64,000 bases of DNA from Planotetraspora phitsanulokensis (GCF_016863295.1 NZ_BOOP01000011.1:186001-250000), one strand, 5' to 3'; shown: positions 52,131 through 61,084, counted from the stretch's first letter. Translations and numbers: made by a program. The notes: generated from the sequence alone by a model not told the origin.

Positions 52131-52188
52131 CTTGAGGTCGCGGTTCGAATCCCGCCACCCCGACCCAGTGGTACCAGCTGAGAGGCCG
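52131..52188 (+). repeat. Internal partial copy of the tRNA-Pro 3' end
   Basis: GGTTCGAATCCCGCCACCCC (from about 52142) and the following GTACCAGCTGAGAGGCCG match the 55204-55296 copy, then diverge before the terminator. It has no anticodon arm, so it is not a tRNA gene. It marks an older or second integration event. Confidence 0.75.
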
Positions 52189-52277
52189 ACCAGGCCCTCC
52201 ATAAGGGAGTGGAGAGGACCGCATTTGCATCAGCCGTGCCCCTTCCTGCCGCTGAGGACTGCTGCCACGGTGGGGGC

Positions 52278-53330
52278 GTGCGACAACGAGCGGTGCAACT
52301 GCTGGCCTTGGTGCCGAAGAGCATCTTGCTGATGAGGGCCGCCCTGCGAAGGCAGCCCCGGACAGCCTTGGCTGCGGCGGGCTTGCTCCTGCTGGTAGCG
52401 CTGGTGTGGGTTCTCGGGCCGGGAGCGGCCTGGGTGCTGGAGTCCGTCGATGGCGTCACCGGTTTGGTAGGGAAGGACCGGGCCGAAGCGCTGGACGCGA
52501 TACGAGGGCGGGCGTTGACCGTCACCACCGGATTGGCGGCGCTGGTGGCGGTGTATTACACCGCTCGCAACGCCGAGACCACCAGGCGCACCTATGAAGT
52601 GGGACAGCGTCAACTCGCGCTGAGCGAGCAAGGTCACCTGACGGATCGGTACACCAAAGCGATCGAGCAACTTGGCTCAAGCGAGCTGGCCGTCCGGCTG
52701 GGCGGCATCTACGCCCTGGAACGCATCGCCCGCGATTCGGCCCGTGACCACCCCACGGTGATGGAGGTACTCACCGCGTTCATACGCGATCCCCCACCTC
52801 TGGCCGCGCCCACGCTCGCTCCCGATGCCGACGGCCGAACAAGGGTCGAGCAAGCGGCATACCTCCGGGGTCGGCCCAGGCTTCGAGCCGATGTCCAAGC
52901 AGCGCTCACAGTCATCGGCCGCCGTACCGTCGAAAATGACGCTCAAGACCGCCGCATCGACCTGGCCGAAGCAGACCTGGCAGGTGCCGACCTCGCCGGC
53001 ACCCGCCTCCACGGAGCGGATCTCGCCCAGGCCAACCTCACAGACGCCGACCTGAAGAAGGCGGATCTGTCTGGGGCGAACCTCTGGAGAGCCGATCTCA
53101 CACGAGCCAACCTCACCGGTGCGAACGCGGCCACCGCCATCTTCGAAGGGGCGAAGGTGACCGGCCTGACGCTCGCGGGCGCCAACCTGCGTGACGCACG
53201 TTTCGATGGAGTGAACCTGGCCGGCTTGGAGCTCGACCATCGAGACGTCCAGGAAGCGATCCTCGATAAGAGGCCAAGGTCGCTCTCACCAGACATGGCG
53301 CTGAACCCTAATCCCGACGAGCCCCCATGA
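52278..53330 (+). CDS. Membrane-anchored pentapeptide-repeat protein
   Basis: About 350 aa. Two N-terminal membrane helices (about residues 20-45 and 75-95), a helical linker (AEQLGSSELAVRLGGIYALERIARDS, common in this group) and a right-handed quadrilateral beta-helix of A(D/N)LxX repeats, about 17 units (AEADLAGADLAGTRLHGADL...). The protein ends in NPDEPP within a 39-base repeat also found at 55725. The start is uncertain: GTG 52278 or ATG 52332. Pentapeptide proteins of this architecture are common in Streptomyces; their role is unknown. Confidence 0.8.
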   Translation: MRQRAVQLLALVPKSILLMRAALRRQPRTALAAAGLLLLVALVWVLGPGAAWVLESVDGVTGLVGKDRAEALDAIRGRALTVTTGLAALVAVYYTARNAETTRRTYEVGQRQLALSEQGHLTDRYTKAIEQLGSSELAVRLGGIYALERIARDSARDHPTVMEVLTAFIRDPPPLAAPTLAPDADGRTRVEQAAYLRGRPRLRADVQAALTVIGRRTVENDAQDRRIDLAEADLAGADLAGTRLHGADLAQANLTDADLKKADLSGANLWRADLTRANLTGANAATAIFEGAKVTGLTLAGANLRDARFDGVNLAGLELDHRDVQEAILDKRPRSLSPDMALNPNPDEPP

Positions 53331-53336
53331 CCTTGG
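53298..53336 (+). repeat. 39-base repeat, copy 1
   Basis: GCGCTGAACCCT-N2-TCCCGACGAGCC... continues through CCCATGACCTTGG. Copy 2 is at 55725-55763 with two mismatches. Copy 1 covers the last codons and stop of the pentapeptide gene. Confidence 0.8.
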
Positions 53337-53339
53337 CCT

Positions 53340-53994
53340 CCGCGACCTCCCTCTCCCTTTCCTGCTGCTCCCTCTGCCGCTGTAGGGCGTCTAGACAACG
53401 CTTGGACAGGGCGAGAGTTCGGCGAGACTTGCGAGTCTTGGTGTCGCCGCCGGCCCGCACCGACCGCCAGACAGCCACGTGGGGCGGTATGGGCGGCGTG
53501 GCGTTTGGGTCGCCTTTCGTATCCACGTGATCCCACGTCAGCGCCCTGAGTTCTTCCGTCCGCGCTCCGGTGAGCAAGGACAGGACGATTGTTGGGATAC
53601 ATCCCAGAACCCTCGGCTGCCTCCAGTACGGCTTCCGCCTGAGCCAGAGTAAGAGCCTTCGACGGGCGTCCCACCTTCCCCGTAGGGACCGAGCAGAGCG
53701 CCACCACATTCCGCTTGACCTTGTCGCGTGCCATCGCCCGCTTGATGGCCCGATTCAGGCACGAGTGAAGCCCCTGAAGTGTCCGCGTGCTCAGACTCAG
53801 TCATTCACGGCGCGCTCAACCGTGTAGTCCGCTGGCGCAATGGCCAAGCCGTCTTTGTAGTCGCGGATGATCTCTTTGAGCTTGGTCTTGGCACGCCCGC
53901 CTTGGCGCACGCATTGGTGAAGCTGCGGCGGAAATTCGACGGTTCTACCGGCCGGCCGCTCGAGTGACCTAGGACTTACTCGTCTATCTCTCAC
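53340..53994 (-). pseudogene. Broken phage/AICE-type tyrosine integrase
   Basis: Read on the minus strand: an N-terminal piece (GRAKTKLKEIIRDYKDGLAI then DYTVERAVND, stop), a junction, LSTRTLQGLHSCLNRAIKRA, then ARDKVKRNVVALCSVPTGK and GRPSKALTLAQAEAVLEAAE. A frameshift near residue SGMYP leads to SLLTGARTEELRALTWDHVD in another frame. An internal deletion (most of the core-binding domain), one frameshift and loss of the C-terminal HxxR...Tyr region make it inactive. The intact relative would be a pSAM2/AICE-like integrase acting at tRNA-Pro. Confidence 0.85.
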
Positions 53995-54054
53995 GTGCGG
54001 CCGGTCTCTGAGGTGAGGTCGGTCTCTGCGGTGCGGACGGTCTCCGGCGGGCGG

Positions 54055-54570
54055 TCAGTAGTAGCCCTTCTCGCCATCGACCAGTTCCCTGATGGCGTCC
54101 AGGTGGCCGGCGTGCCTGCCGGTCTCCTCGACCATGTGGATCAGCATCCAGCGCAGGCTCGCCGCGGCCGAGCGGTAGTCGGGGTGCTTACCCACGTCGT
54201 CCAGTGAGTGGGCGGCGACGATCTCGTTTGAGATCCGGCACTGGCGCTCGTACTCGTCGAGGAGCTGCGCCAGCGGGACGCCCTCGACCCGCATGTCGGC
54301 GTCCTCCACGCTCTCGTCGAACTGCGGGTTGCCGCCAGCGGGGCGCCCCAGGAAGAGCACCTCGAACCAGCAGTGCTCGGTCCAGCGCAGGTGCGAGACC
54401 AGGCCCGCCATGGTCATGAGCGGCGAGGTGGGCAGCACCGGCCGGTAGGCGTCCTCCTCCGACAGCCCTTCGCACTTCCACTGGACGATCGCGCGCTGCG
54501 TGTCGAGCCAGCCGACGAGCTGGGTGCGTTCGTCAGCGACCAAGGGCGGACGTACGCGAGGAATACTCAT
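54055..54570 (-). CDS. DinB/YfiT-family putative metal-dependent protein (DUF664)
   Basis: 171 aa four-helix bundle. Metal-binding His residues are visible in SHLRWTEHCWFE and HMVEETGRHAGHLD, the usual three-His triad. The group includes thiol-dependent S-transferases that use mycothiol or bacillithiol, and an actinomycete would use mycothiol. ATG 54570 begins the conserved N terminus RPPLVADERTQLVGWLD; no strong ribosome-binding site. It is intact although it lies among integration debris. Confidence 0.85.
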   Translation of the reverse strand: MSIPRVRPPLVADERTQLVGWLDTQRAIVQWKCEGLSEEDAYRPVLPTSPLMTMAGLVSHLRWTEHCWFEVLFLGRPAGGNPQFDESVEDADMRVEGVPLAQLLDEYERQCRISNEIVAAHSLDDVGKHPDYRSAAASLRWMLIHMVEETGRHAGHLDAIRELVDGEKGYY

Positions 54571-54651
54571 GAGGGCCGACACTACTTCGGCGATCCTGGC
54601 ATCGCACGATATTTTCTGCCGCGCCGTTAGATTAGGGGTTCTGGAAGGCAC

Positions 54652-55203
54652 CTTCAGGGTTGGCGGGAGAGCGGCTGCTGATCATGGCGTACCCGGCACG
54701 CGGCGACAAGGAGATCGTCTACTGCCAGAAGAGGTGAGCACCGCCCGTCCCCGAACAGTGATCGTTTGGCTTGCCAGTAAACGGAGCGCCAGGGATGTTG
54801 AAGGGCCTCATCACGGCTGAGCTGCATGCACACCTACCAGGCCAACCGTAAACGCGGGCAGGCGGGAGAGCGGAAGCCGTACAGCAGCAAATACAGCAAC
54901 GAGACCACACGACGCCTCACACTGACCACCACCACACGCCGGAGCAGGCCGAGGAGATTCCCAAGTGGTGACTGGCTCCCTTTTGCAAGCAGGCTGTCAG
55001 GGCGACGTGCCAGCTCAAGCCCAAGGACGAAGCCGAATAGACCCGGGCGGGACCTAACGAAAACCGCAGGTCAGCGCCCCGATTTTGGGTGACTAACTGA
55101 GTGACAACCGCCGCGAACGTCGGCTAACAGCCGCGATCACCGAGCGCTCATCCGCGCAGGTGAAGGCCAGTATCAGCGCCGTTAGCGACGTCCCCCGGGT
55201 TCC
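54652..55203. other. Non-coding debris between the DinB gene and the right att copy
   Basis: No frame has actinobacterial GC3 bias over a useful length. GC content drops around 54880-55050. A short frame MAYPARGDKEIVYCQKR near 54684 may be a tail of something lost. I see no RNA gene or repeat here. Confidence 0.5.
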
Positions 55204-55296
55204 TTCGGGACGAAGAGGCCGTGGGTTCAAATCCCGCCACCCCGACCCCGTAGTACCAGCTGAGAGGCCGGTTCCGATCATCGGAACCGGCCTTCC
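55204..55296 (+). repeat. att-type repeat, right copy of the tRNA-Pro 3' end (93 bp)
   Basis: Begins TTCGGGACGAAGAGGCCG, has a perfect T arm GTGGG-TTCAAAT-CCCGC (more canonical than in the working tRNA) and ends with the same terminator hairpin. It lacks the 5' half of a tRNA. It is the right boundary of the region that starts at tRNA-Pro. Confidence 0.85.
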
Positions 55297-55306
55297 TCGT
55301 TGCTGC

Positions 55307-55717
55307 CTAAAGCCAAGGGACACCTACTCCCCCGATCCACAGCACACCCAACGTGCAAGAGAACCACCCGGCGAAAGCGGCCACCGTACCGGTGACCATC
55401 GCCGAGCGCACCCGACTCACCGTCATGATGGCCAACGCCACCAGCGATCCAGGCAGACTGACGAGCAGGAGCAGCACACCAACGATCACGGCGAATATGA
55501 AAACGTCTGTTCGGGACGTCTGCCAGCACTCCAGCGTCTTAGCAGTACACGACCGGAACGGTTCAGACTGGTCATCCACCCCTACCGACAGAAACAGAAT
55601 GACGACTGTCATCGCCACCGCAAAAGCTCCCGCATACCAGGCGGCCATGACTCTTAGCCCTCGACGCACCGGGACAGGTCCCGTCGCTCTGTCCTGCCGA
55701 ACTCGTGCATCATCCAT
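55307..55717 (-). CDS. Small polytopic membrane protein
   Basis: 136 aa with three hydrophobic segments (MAAWYAGAFAVAMTVVILFL, VFIFAVIVGVLLLLVSLPG and VTGTVAAFAGWFSCTLGVLW) and two Cys in the first loop (SCTAKTLECW), outside the membrane if the N terminus is inside. No family recognised. The start at 55717 or at MAAWYAG (55648) is uncertain. It lies directly beside the right att copy and may be the first chromosomal gene outside the element or the last gene within it. Confidence 0.6.
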   Translation of the reverse strand: MDDARVRQDRATGPVPVRRGLRVMAAWYAGAFAVAMTVVILFLSVGVDDQSEPFRSCTAKTLECWQTSRTDVFIFAVIVGVLLLLVSLPGSLVALAIMTVSRVRSAMVTGTVAAFAGWFSCTLGVLWIGGVGVPWL

Positions 55718-55724
55718 GGCGGGG

Positions 55725-55763
55725 GCGCTGAACCCTGGTCCCGACGAGCCCCCATGACCTTGG
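55725..55763 (+). repeat. 39-base repeat, copy 2
   Basis: Matches 53298-53336 with two mismatches. It lies upstream of the small membrane protein gene, 2.4 kb from the first copy. Confidence 0.8.
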
Positions 55764-55796
55764 TCCCTGGAGCGGCATTGAACGAGGCCGACGGGG

Positions 55797-56645
55797 TCAC
55801 CGTGAGTACCGTCGAACATATTCCTGCCAGTCATGTTCGTCGCGGCGGTACACCTCTTCGGAGAGAACCAGGTCGGTCTCTCTGGTGAAGCGGAGGAAGT
55901 CCGGGTCGAGGCAGTTGTCCCAGTCATCGGCGCAGCGGTGCTGCCAGGCGCGACCCCACACGTCATCGTCGTCCTCGCGGACGCGGTGCACCAGCCGGCC
56001 CCGCCAGCGGTACTCGATCAAGGTCACACCCGGGTGCTCGTCGGCGAGCGGGGCCAGCCATGGGGGGTCGATGCTCGTCAGCGCGTCTCCCGACTCGTTC
56101 GGAGTCGTCGGTGTGGGTAAGGCCGACGGGACGGGCGCGGGCGGTTCCGTCGCGAGGGTGGCGCATGGACCGACGTCCGCGCAGCGGTCATTGCCCGTGC
56201 GGTAGCTGCCGGCGACCGGCAGCCGCCAGGAGCCGTCGGAACCGCGCCGCCACGGCTCTTCAGCCGCTACCGGAGGCCGCTCACCTGTGGCGATCACGCG
56301 CACCTCGTCGAAGCCGTACCGGCAAAAGCGCCGGGGGCCTTCGTTGACGTCTTCGCTCCAGATCTCGTCCTGCTGCAGGCCCCCCTCGTTGTAGTGCCGG
56401 CCCCAGATCGTGAGGTACCGGTGCCCCACCTGTTCCTCGCAGAAGTCCACGATGTCGGGGCTCTTGCCCCCGCCGTACTGGATGTCGGCGTGCTGCCCCG
56501 CCGGTGCCAATCGGATCGAGACGGGAACGTGGTACGAACCGTACGGCCCGAGCAGCTGCCGGGTGATCCACTGCGCCTCGGCCTGGTCGATCTGCCGGTC
56601 GGGTAGTGCGTAGACCCGGACGGAATCCGTGAAGATGTTCGACAC
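55797..56645 (-). CDS. Hypothetical protein, 282 aa
   Basis: Not recognised. The N-terminal domain (residues 1-115) has VYALPDRQIDQAEAQWITRQLL and FCEEQVGHRYLTIWGRHYNE; a Pro-rich linker follows (about 155-175); the C-terminal domain has PGVTLIEYRWRGRLVHRV and is acidic. No signal peptide or membrane segment. The ATG start at 56645 is ten bases downstream of the previous gene's stop, so the two genes probably form one operon. Confidence 0.65.
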   Translation of the reverse strand: MSNIFTDSVRVYALPDRQIDQAEAQWITRQLLGPYGSYHVPVSIRLAPAGQHADIQYGGGKSPDIVDFCEEQVGHRYLTIWGRHYNEGGLQQDEIWSEDVNEGPRRFCRYGFDEVRVIATGERPPVAAEEPWRRGSDGSWRLPVAGSYRTGNDRCADVGPCATLATEPPAPVPSALPTPTTPNESGDALTSIDPPWLAPLADEHPGVTLIEYRWRGRLVHRVREDDDDVWGRAWQHRCADDWDNCLDPDFLRFTRETDLVLSEEVYRRDEHDWQEYVRRYSR

Positions 56646-56655
56646 GGCAGGCGCT

Positions 56656-57618
56656 TCAGCCGAGCTCGGAGATCAGCCGGCACAGGGTGTGGAACGCCGG
56701 TTTGGGGGAGTAATCGTCGCGCAGAACGCCGAACCGATGAAAGATGTCGTCCTTGGAGCTGTCGGCGTCGCGCAAGGTGAACAGCTCCCAGTGCGTGATG
56801 TTCAGCTCCGTACGCAGAGCGTGCACGGTGCGGATGACGGTCTCCAAGGCGGCGGCCTGCTGCTCCTCCGGCCGATCCGGGCCGGTCGGCCAGCCGTTCT
56901 CACAGATCCGGATCGGCACTGAGGCCGGGATGCCCACCGTCGCCAGATCTCGTTCCCGGAAGTCCCGCAACATCTGCTCGACGGCGGCCGGCAGTTCGTC
57001 CGGGCCCAGCCTCGGGCCGAAAACGTCCGGGTAGATGTCGATGCCCGCGTAGTCGAGCGCCGCCGCGAACTCCACACCTCCCGTATCGCGGACCTCGGCC
57101 CAGAAACCACCGGTCGCCGGATCGATGTCGGGGACCACCGCGAACCCGATCTCCACCGTCGCCCCCGCCTCCCGCTTCGCGGCCGCGCCGGCCAGCACCC
57201 CCTGCACAAGGGCGTCCAGCGCACCGGGGAAGGCCCCATCCGCGGCGGCACCGGCCCAGGTCAGGTTCGGCTCACCGGTGACCTGGAGCGCGGCGAACTC
57301 CCGCCCGTGCCGGATCACCACCTGCGACACGAACGAAGCCCAGGCCGCCACATCACCACTGGGATCCCGGTAACACAGCACCATGTCGAGCGGCACACCG
57401 ATTCCGGCGAGCTGAGCCACCTGCGCGCTCACCTCCGCGGTCGACTCAGGCCCGGACCAGACCACGTACATCCGGGGCAGGAGGGCCTTGCCGTCCCCCT
57501 GAAGTTCGCCGAGCGCGCGCCCGATCGCTTCGAAGTCGTCGAGCGGCCCCACGGCCAGTCCGTCCGGTCCACCGGCCATCCCCAGTGGAAAGACCCCGAA
57601 AACCAAGGGAGCAGTCAT
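56656..57618 (-). CDS. TIM-barrel glycoside-hydrolase-like protein (clan GH-A-like)
   Basis: 320 aa. Features of the GH-A fold: a strand ending in LQVTGEPNLTW (probable acid/base Glu, analogous to the NEP motif), YAGIDIYPDVFGP, and RICENGWPTG near residue 248 (probable nucleophile Glu). No signal peptide is visible, so it would act inside the cell. No exact family can be assigned; GH39, GH5 or an uncharacterised relative are possible. Eleven bases before the next gene of the same strand. Confidence 0.65.
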   Translation of the reverse strand: MTAPLVFGVFPLGMAGGPDGLAVGPLDDFEAIGRALGELQGDGKALLPRMYVVWSGPESTAEVSAQVAQLAGIGVPLDMVLCYRDPSGDVAAWASFVSQVVIRHGREFAALQVTGEPNLTWAGAAADGAFPGALDALVQGVLAGAAAKREAGATVEIGFAVVPDIDPATGGFWAEVRDTGGVEFAAALDYAGIDIYPDVFGPRLGPDELPAAVEQMLRDFRERDLATVGIPASVPIRICENGWPTGPDRPEEQQAAALETVIRTVHALRTELNITHWELFTLRDADSSKDDIFHRFGVLRDDYSPKPAFHTLCRLISELG

Positions 57619-58084
57619 GCCCCGACTCTAGATCGCCTTCTCAGCGAGTATCCACGCTGCATTCCGGAGCAGACCTGACTCCTCAATCACATGTGATTTA
57701 TCCGAGACGCGCTCCGCGCCCCTTCTCACCTGTGCCGCAAGAATCGGTTCCGGTTCTGGAGATCTATTGACGTCAACCGCGCGTTCGCTGAGCATGCGGC
57801 CGGAGCAAAGGGGCTGCGGTCGCGGAGGCACTTCGAGACCGTCGTCATCGACCCTCGGTGAGGATGCGATCACGCACGACTGAGGCCTCACGCGCCGACG
57901 AATTCGTGACCAAGATGCTGTTCGCCGAATGCCGAATAACGGTTGCCGAAATGTCCGTGCCGAGCAGTAATCTTATGATCGTTTCTGGGCGTCTACCAGA
58001 ACACAGACCACGGTGGGCCGACGCCACATCCCTCGCGCGCGGCGAGCACCGTGCTTGATTCGTGCATTGTGGAGGATCGACTCA
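57619..58084. other. Intergenic region between divergent genes
   Basis: No gene recognised; GC content is lower than in the flanks. A perfect palindrome TTGACGTCAA is at 57767-57776, a possible regulator site or chance. The segment should hold the promoters for the glycosidase-like gene and the surface protein. Confidence 0.5.
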
Positions 58085-59971
58085 GTGAGAAGCACCACCG
58101 CCCTCTCCGCGGTGCTCTCGGCGGCACTTTCCGCGTCCTTATTGGTCGGGCCCAACACGGCCCTCGCAGACGACGAGCCGACGCCGGCGATCACGGCGGC
58201 CGCAGAGACGCCTGCCCCATCGGAAAGCCCCGCCCCGACAACGACTCCGACTCTCACCCCAGCCGCCACGCCGGAGGACACCCCTCCCCCGGCCGACCTG
58301 ACTTCCGAGGAGCCCCCGCCTTCAGCCGACCCCACCCCCACACCTACTCCCACCCCGACCCCCACCCCGGAGGAGACTCCGTCCTCGGCCGACCCGAGCG
58401 AGCCGACCGACCCCACAGAGCCGGGTGACGACGAGCCGGAGACGGCCGTACACCCCACCATCGGCAAGGTGGCCACCGTAACCGGGGACAGCGGAATCCT
58501 CGAGGTGGCCGCGTCCTCCGACTCGGCCATCAGCACGCTGAGCGCGACCATCACCCGGGACGGCTCCGCCCCTGTAACCGTGACCTCGTTCACGCTGGTC
58601 ACCGGGGTCGCCGCAAACGGCGTGTGGCGCTCGACGCGGTTGAAGCTGCCCGGCTACGGCACCTACTCGGTGAGCCTCATCGCCGAAGACGCCGACGGCG
58701 ACCAGAGCAGCAAGGAGGCGCACGACGCCGTCGCCTTCCGGCGTGTGACCCGAGTCAAGCAGCATCAGATCACCCCGACGACGCTCGACTTCCTCCACCC
58801 GAATGCGACCGCGACCGGCAAACTCGCCACCTTCGATCCAGCCACCGGAGCTGAGACACCGCTGCCTGGCGTGCTTCTGCACCTGACCATCGGGCACTAC
58901 GGCACGTCGGCCGTCACCGCTTCCGATGGAAGCTACCGGCTCACCACGACGGCACATCCGGACAACCCGGGCAAGCCTGTAGCCATCACCGTCGACGGTT
59001 CCGACCCCAACGCCGAGGGCGGCTCCTGGACGACCTTCGATTCGGTCACGGTCCCGTCGAGGCTGGACAAGACGCGGATCAGGCTCGACAAGACCAGCCA
59101 GCGGGTCAACTACGGAGTTACGGTCACGGCGAGCGGAATACTCGAATACCTGGACGGCTCCACCTGGAAGCCCGCGCCGGGCGTCCCCGTGAGAATGGGC
59201 GACTACGCCAAGGCCACTACCTGGTCGAACGGTCGCTTCACGCTTACCGACCGCTACATGGCGGGCGGAGACGGCATCCGAAGCGTCGAGACCGCCCAGG
59301 ATTACACGGCAAGTCCCTTCCTGGTCCCGTCGAAGGCCACTTTCGCCCTCGACGTCGTCCAGAGTGTTTACCTGTGCCTGTGCACGAGTTGGCTGAGCGA
59401 GCTCTCCGAGTTGCACATCCAGGGCAACCTCAGCACCAGCAACTACAAGATCCCGGCCAACCGCAAGGTCTACTTGCAGCAGTCGAGCAACGGCAGCACC
59501 GGATGGAAGACGCTGGGCTGGTTCACGGCGTCCAAGAGCGGCTCCTACAACCTCGACGCGTGGGTCCAGCACCCCAAGGGCTACTGGCGGCTGTACCTCC
59601 CCGCCCAGACCGATTACCAGGCGGCCTACAGCAACAAGGTCCACTACTCGCGCATCGAGACGCGGATCGTCAGCTTCAACGCCTCACCTGAGCCGGTCCG
59701 CAAGGGGCGCTACGCGACCGTGAAGGGCACGCTGCAGAAGTTGTCGGGCAGCAAGTTCGTCAAGGTCACCAAGCAGCGGATCTACATCTACCACCGGGCC
59801 AAGGGCAGCAAGACCTATCGGTACCTGGGCTACACCAGCACCAATTCCAAGGGCCAGTTCAGCAAGAAGTTCAAGGCCACCAAGGACGGCTACTGGATGG
59901 CCGCCTGGTTCACCCCCAACTCGCACTACATCAACGCCTACAGCCTTGAGGACTACGTCGACGTCCGCTGA
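58085..59971 (+). CDS. Large secreted surface protein with Pro/Thr stalk and beta-sandwich repeats
   Basis: 628 aa. Signal peptide (residues 1-28, ending NTALA). Residues 30-125 are an extracellular stalk of Thr/Pro/Glu/Ser repeats, including a run of (TP)n near 80-92. The rest is beta-rich: a bacterial Ig-like domain, a carboxypeptidase-regulatory-like region (TGAETPLPGVLLHLT through GSYRLTT) and three repeats around KVYLQQSSNG...GWKTLGWFTASKSGSYNL and RIYIYHRAKGSKTYRYLGYTSTNSKGQFSKKF, ending FTPNSHYINAYS. No sortase signal. GTG 58085 has GGAGG nine bases upstream. Adhesion or wall binding is likely; no ligand is known. Confidence 0.78.
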   Translation: MRSTTALSAVLSAALSASLLVGPNTALADDEPTPAITAAAETPAPSESPAPTTTPTLTPAATPEDTPPPADLTSEEPPPSADPTPTPTPTPTPTPEETPSSADPSEPTDPTEPGDDEPETAVHPTIGKVATVTGDSGILEVAASSDSAISTLSATITRDGSAPVTVTSFTLVTGVAANGVWRSTRLKLPGYGTYSVSLIAEDADGDQSSKEAHDAVAFRRVTRVKQHQITPTTLDFLHPNATATGKLATFDPATGAETPLPGVLLHLTIGHYGTSAVTASDGSYRLTTTAHPDNPGKPVAITVDGSDPNAEGGSWTTFDSVTVPSRLDKTRIRLDKTSQRVNYGVTVTASGILEYLDGSTWKPAPGVPVRMGDYAKATTWSNGRFTLTDRYMAGGDGIRSVETAQDYTASPFLVPSKATFALDVVQSVYLCLCTSWLSELSELHIQGNLSTSNYKIPANRKVYLQQSSNGSTGWKTLGWFTASKSGSYNLDAWVQHPKGYWRLYLPAQTDYQAAYSNKVHYSRIETRIVSFNASPEPVRKGRYATVKGTLQKLSGSKFVKVTKQRIYIYHRAKGSKTYRYLGYTSTNSKGQFSKKFKATKDGYWMAAWFTPNSHYINAYSLEDYVDVR

Positions 59972-59998
59972 TCGACCACGATCCTCCTCGGCCTGACC

Positions 59999-60032
59999 CT
60001 CGTGCCGGCACCGATCTCGGTGCCGGCACGAG
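59999..60032 (+). terminator. Terminator after the surface-protein gene
   Basis: Sixteen-base arms CTCGTGCCGGCACCGA/TCGGTGCCGGCACGAG (tight two-base loop, so 15 pairs in practice), followed by TCGTTTTCC. Confidence 0.85.
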
Positions 60033-60322
60033 TCGTTTTCCATCGGGACAAACGGCCGCCCTTACTCTGACCGAAGACCTCCCGCTATAGGCTCGCCTCT
60101 ATATGCCCGTTGAGCTGCGGTGGAGGACATGCGCCCCTGGATGGACCTGGTTCGCCCCGCCCGGCCGTACACGCCGCGGGCCATCGCCGGGCCACCTCGC
60201 ACCCGGCAGGGCTCACTTCGGCCGCGGTTGTCCATAAACCGCCTAAATCTAAACAAGCAGCCCATAAGGCCATATATCGCGGCAATAGCGTCGAACATGT
60301 GGTTTAGAGGATTTGGAGCATC

Positions 60323-61048
60323 ATGAGTAAGGCGGCTCGGCAGTCGGCCCGCGAGCGGGTCCGCGAAGAGCGAATCCGGCAGGCCCAGAAGGAGAAGCGC
60401 CGGCGGATCATCGTGTTCACGTCCATCGCCGTGGTCGTGGTCGCCGCGATCGTGGCCGGCGTCCTCGTGCAGGCGAACAGGACCAAGCCGACGTCGTTCT
60501 CGGGCACGATCGCTCCGATCACGGTCCAGGAGACCGGCACGGTCACCATGGCCCAGCCCGGGGTGACCAAGCCGGTGCTCGACATCTACGAAGACTTCCA
60601 GTGCCCGATCTGCAAGACGTTCGAGCACATCAACGGCGGCCTGGTCAAGCAGTTCGCCGCCCAGGGAAAGATCAAGGTGGTCTACCACCCCATCGCCTTC
60701 GTCAACCCGCAGGGCTCCCTCCGGGCGGCCGCGGCGGCGCAGTGTGTGCCGAACAACTCCTGGATGGCGTTCCACGACGTCCTGTTCGCCAAGCAGCCGG
60801 ACGAGACCGTCGCCCTGACGATCGACGATCTCAAGAAGTTCGCCGCGGAGGCGAAGATCACCGATCCGACCGTGCTGTCCTGCATGGAGTCGCAGCGCTA
60901 CGCCGGCCAGGTCCAGCAGTTGACGCAGACGGCGCTGGCGTCGATCCAGGGCACTCCCACGCTGATGCTCAACGGCCAGAAGGTCGACGACAACGACGCG
61001 CTGACCTCGTCAGGCCTGCGCGACGTCCTGGAGCAGGCGACCAAGTAG
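60323..61048 (+). CDS. Membrane-anchored DsbA-like thiol oxidoreductase
   Basis: 241 aa. Highly basic cytosolic head (residues 1-28), membrane helix (29-50), then an extracellular thioredoxin fold with the active site FQCPICKTF (CPIC) and a cis-Pro in GTPTLMLNG. A third Cys (AQCVPNN) and a fourth (SCMESQ) occur in the helical insert. Such proteins form or isomerise disulphides in exported proteins. The ATG has a weak GGA-type site upstream. A hairpin follows the stop. Confidence 0.9.
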   Translation: MSKAARQSARERVREERIRQAQKEKRRRIIVFTSIAVVVVAAIVAGVLVQANRTKPTSFSGTIAPITVQETGTVTMAQPGVTKPVLDIYEDFQCPICKTFEHINGGLVKQFAAQGKIKVVYHPIAFVNPQGSLRAAAAAQCVPNNSWMAFHDVLFAKQPDETVALTIDDLKKFAAEAKITDPTVLSCMESQRYAGQVQQLTQTALASIQGTPTLMLNGQKVDDNDALTSSGLRDVLEQATK

Positions 61049-61060
61049 CCGCACGGCGGC

Positions 61061-61084
61061 GTCCCGCCTCCAGCGAGGCGGGAC
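61061..61084 (+). terminator. Hairpin after the DsbA-like gene
   Basis: Arms GTCCCGCCT/AGGCGGGAC with a six-base loop, 12 bases after the stop. No T tract follows. Confidence 0.6.

Noticed and set aside
52131-52188. Second tRNA-Pro gene
   Set aside because: Only the T arm and 3' acceptor strand are present; the anticodon and D arms are missing.
55204-55296. Third tRNA-Pro gene
   Set aside because: Starts at the anticodon loop; the 5' acceptor strand and D arm do not precede it.
57767-57776. TTGACGTCAA as a defined operator
   Set aside because: A single 10-base palindrome without a known binding protein is not enough; left only as a note.
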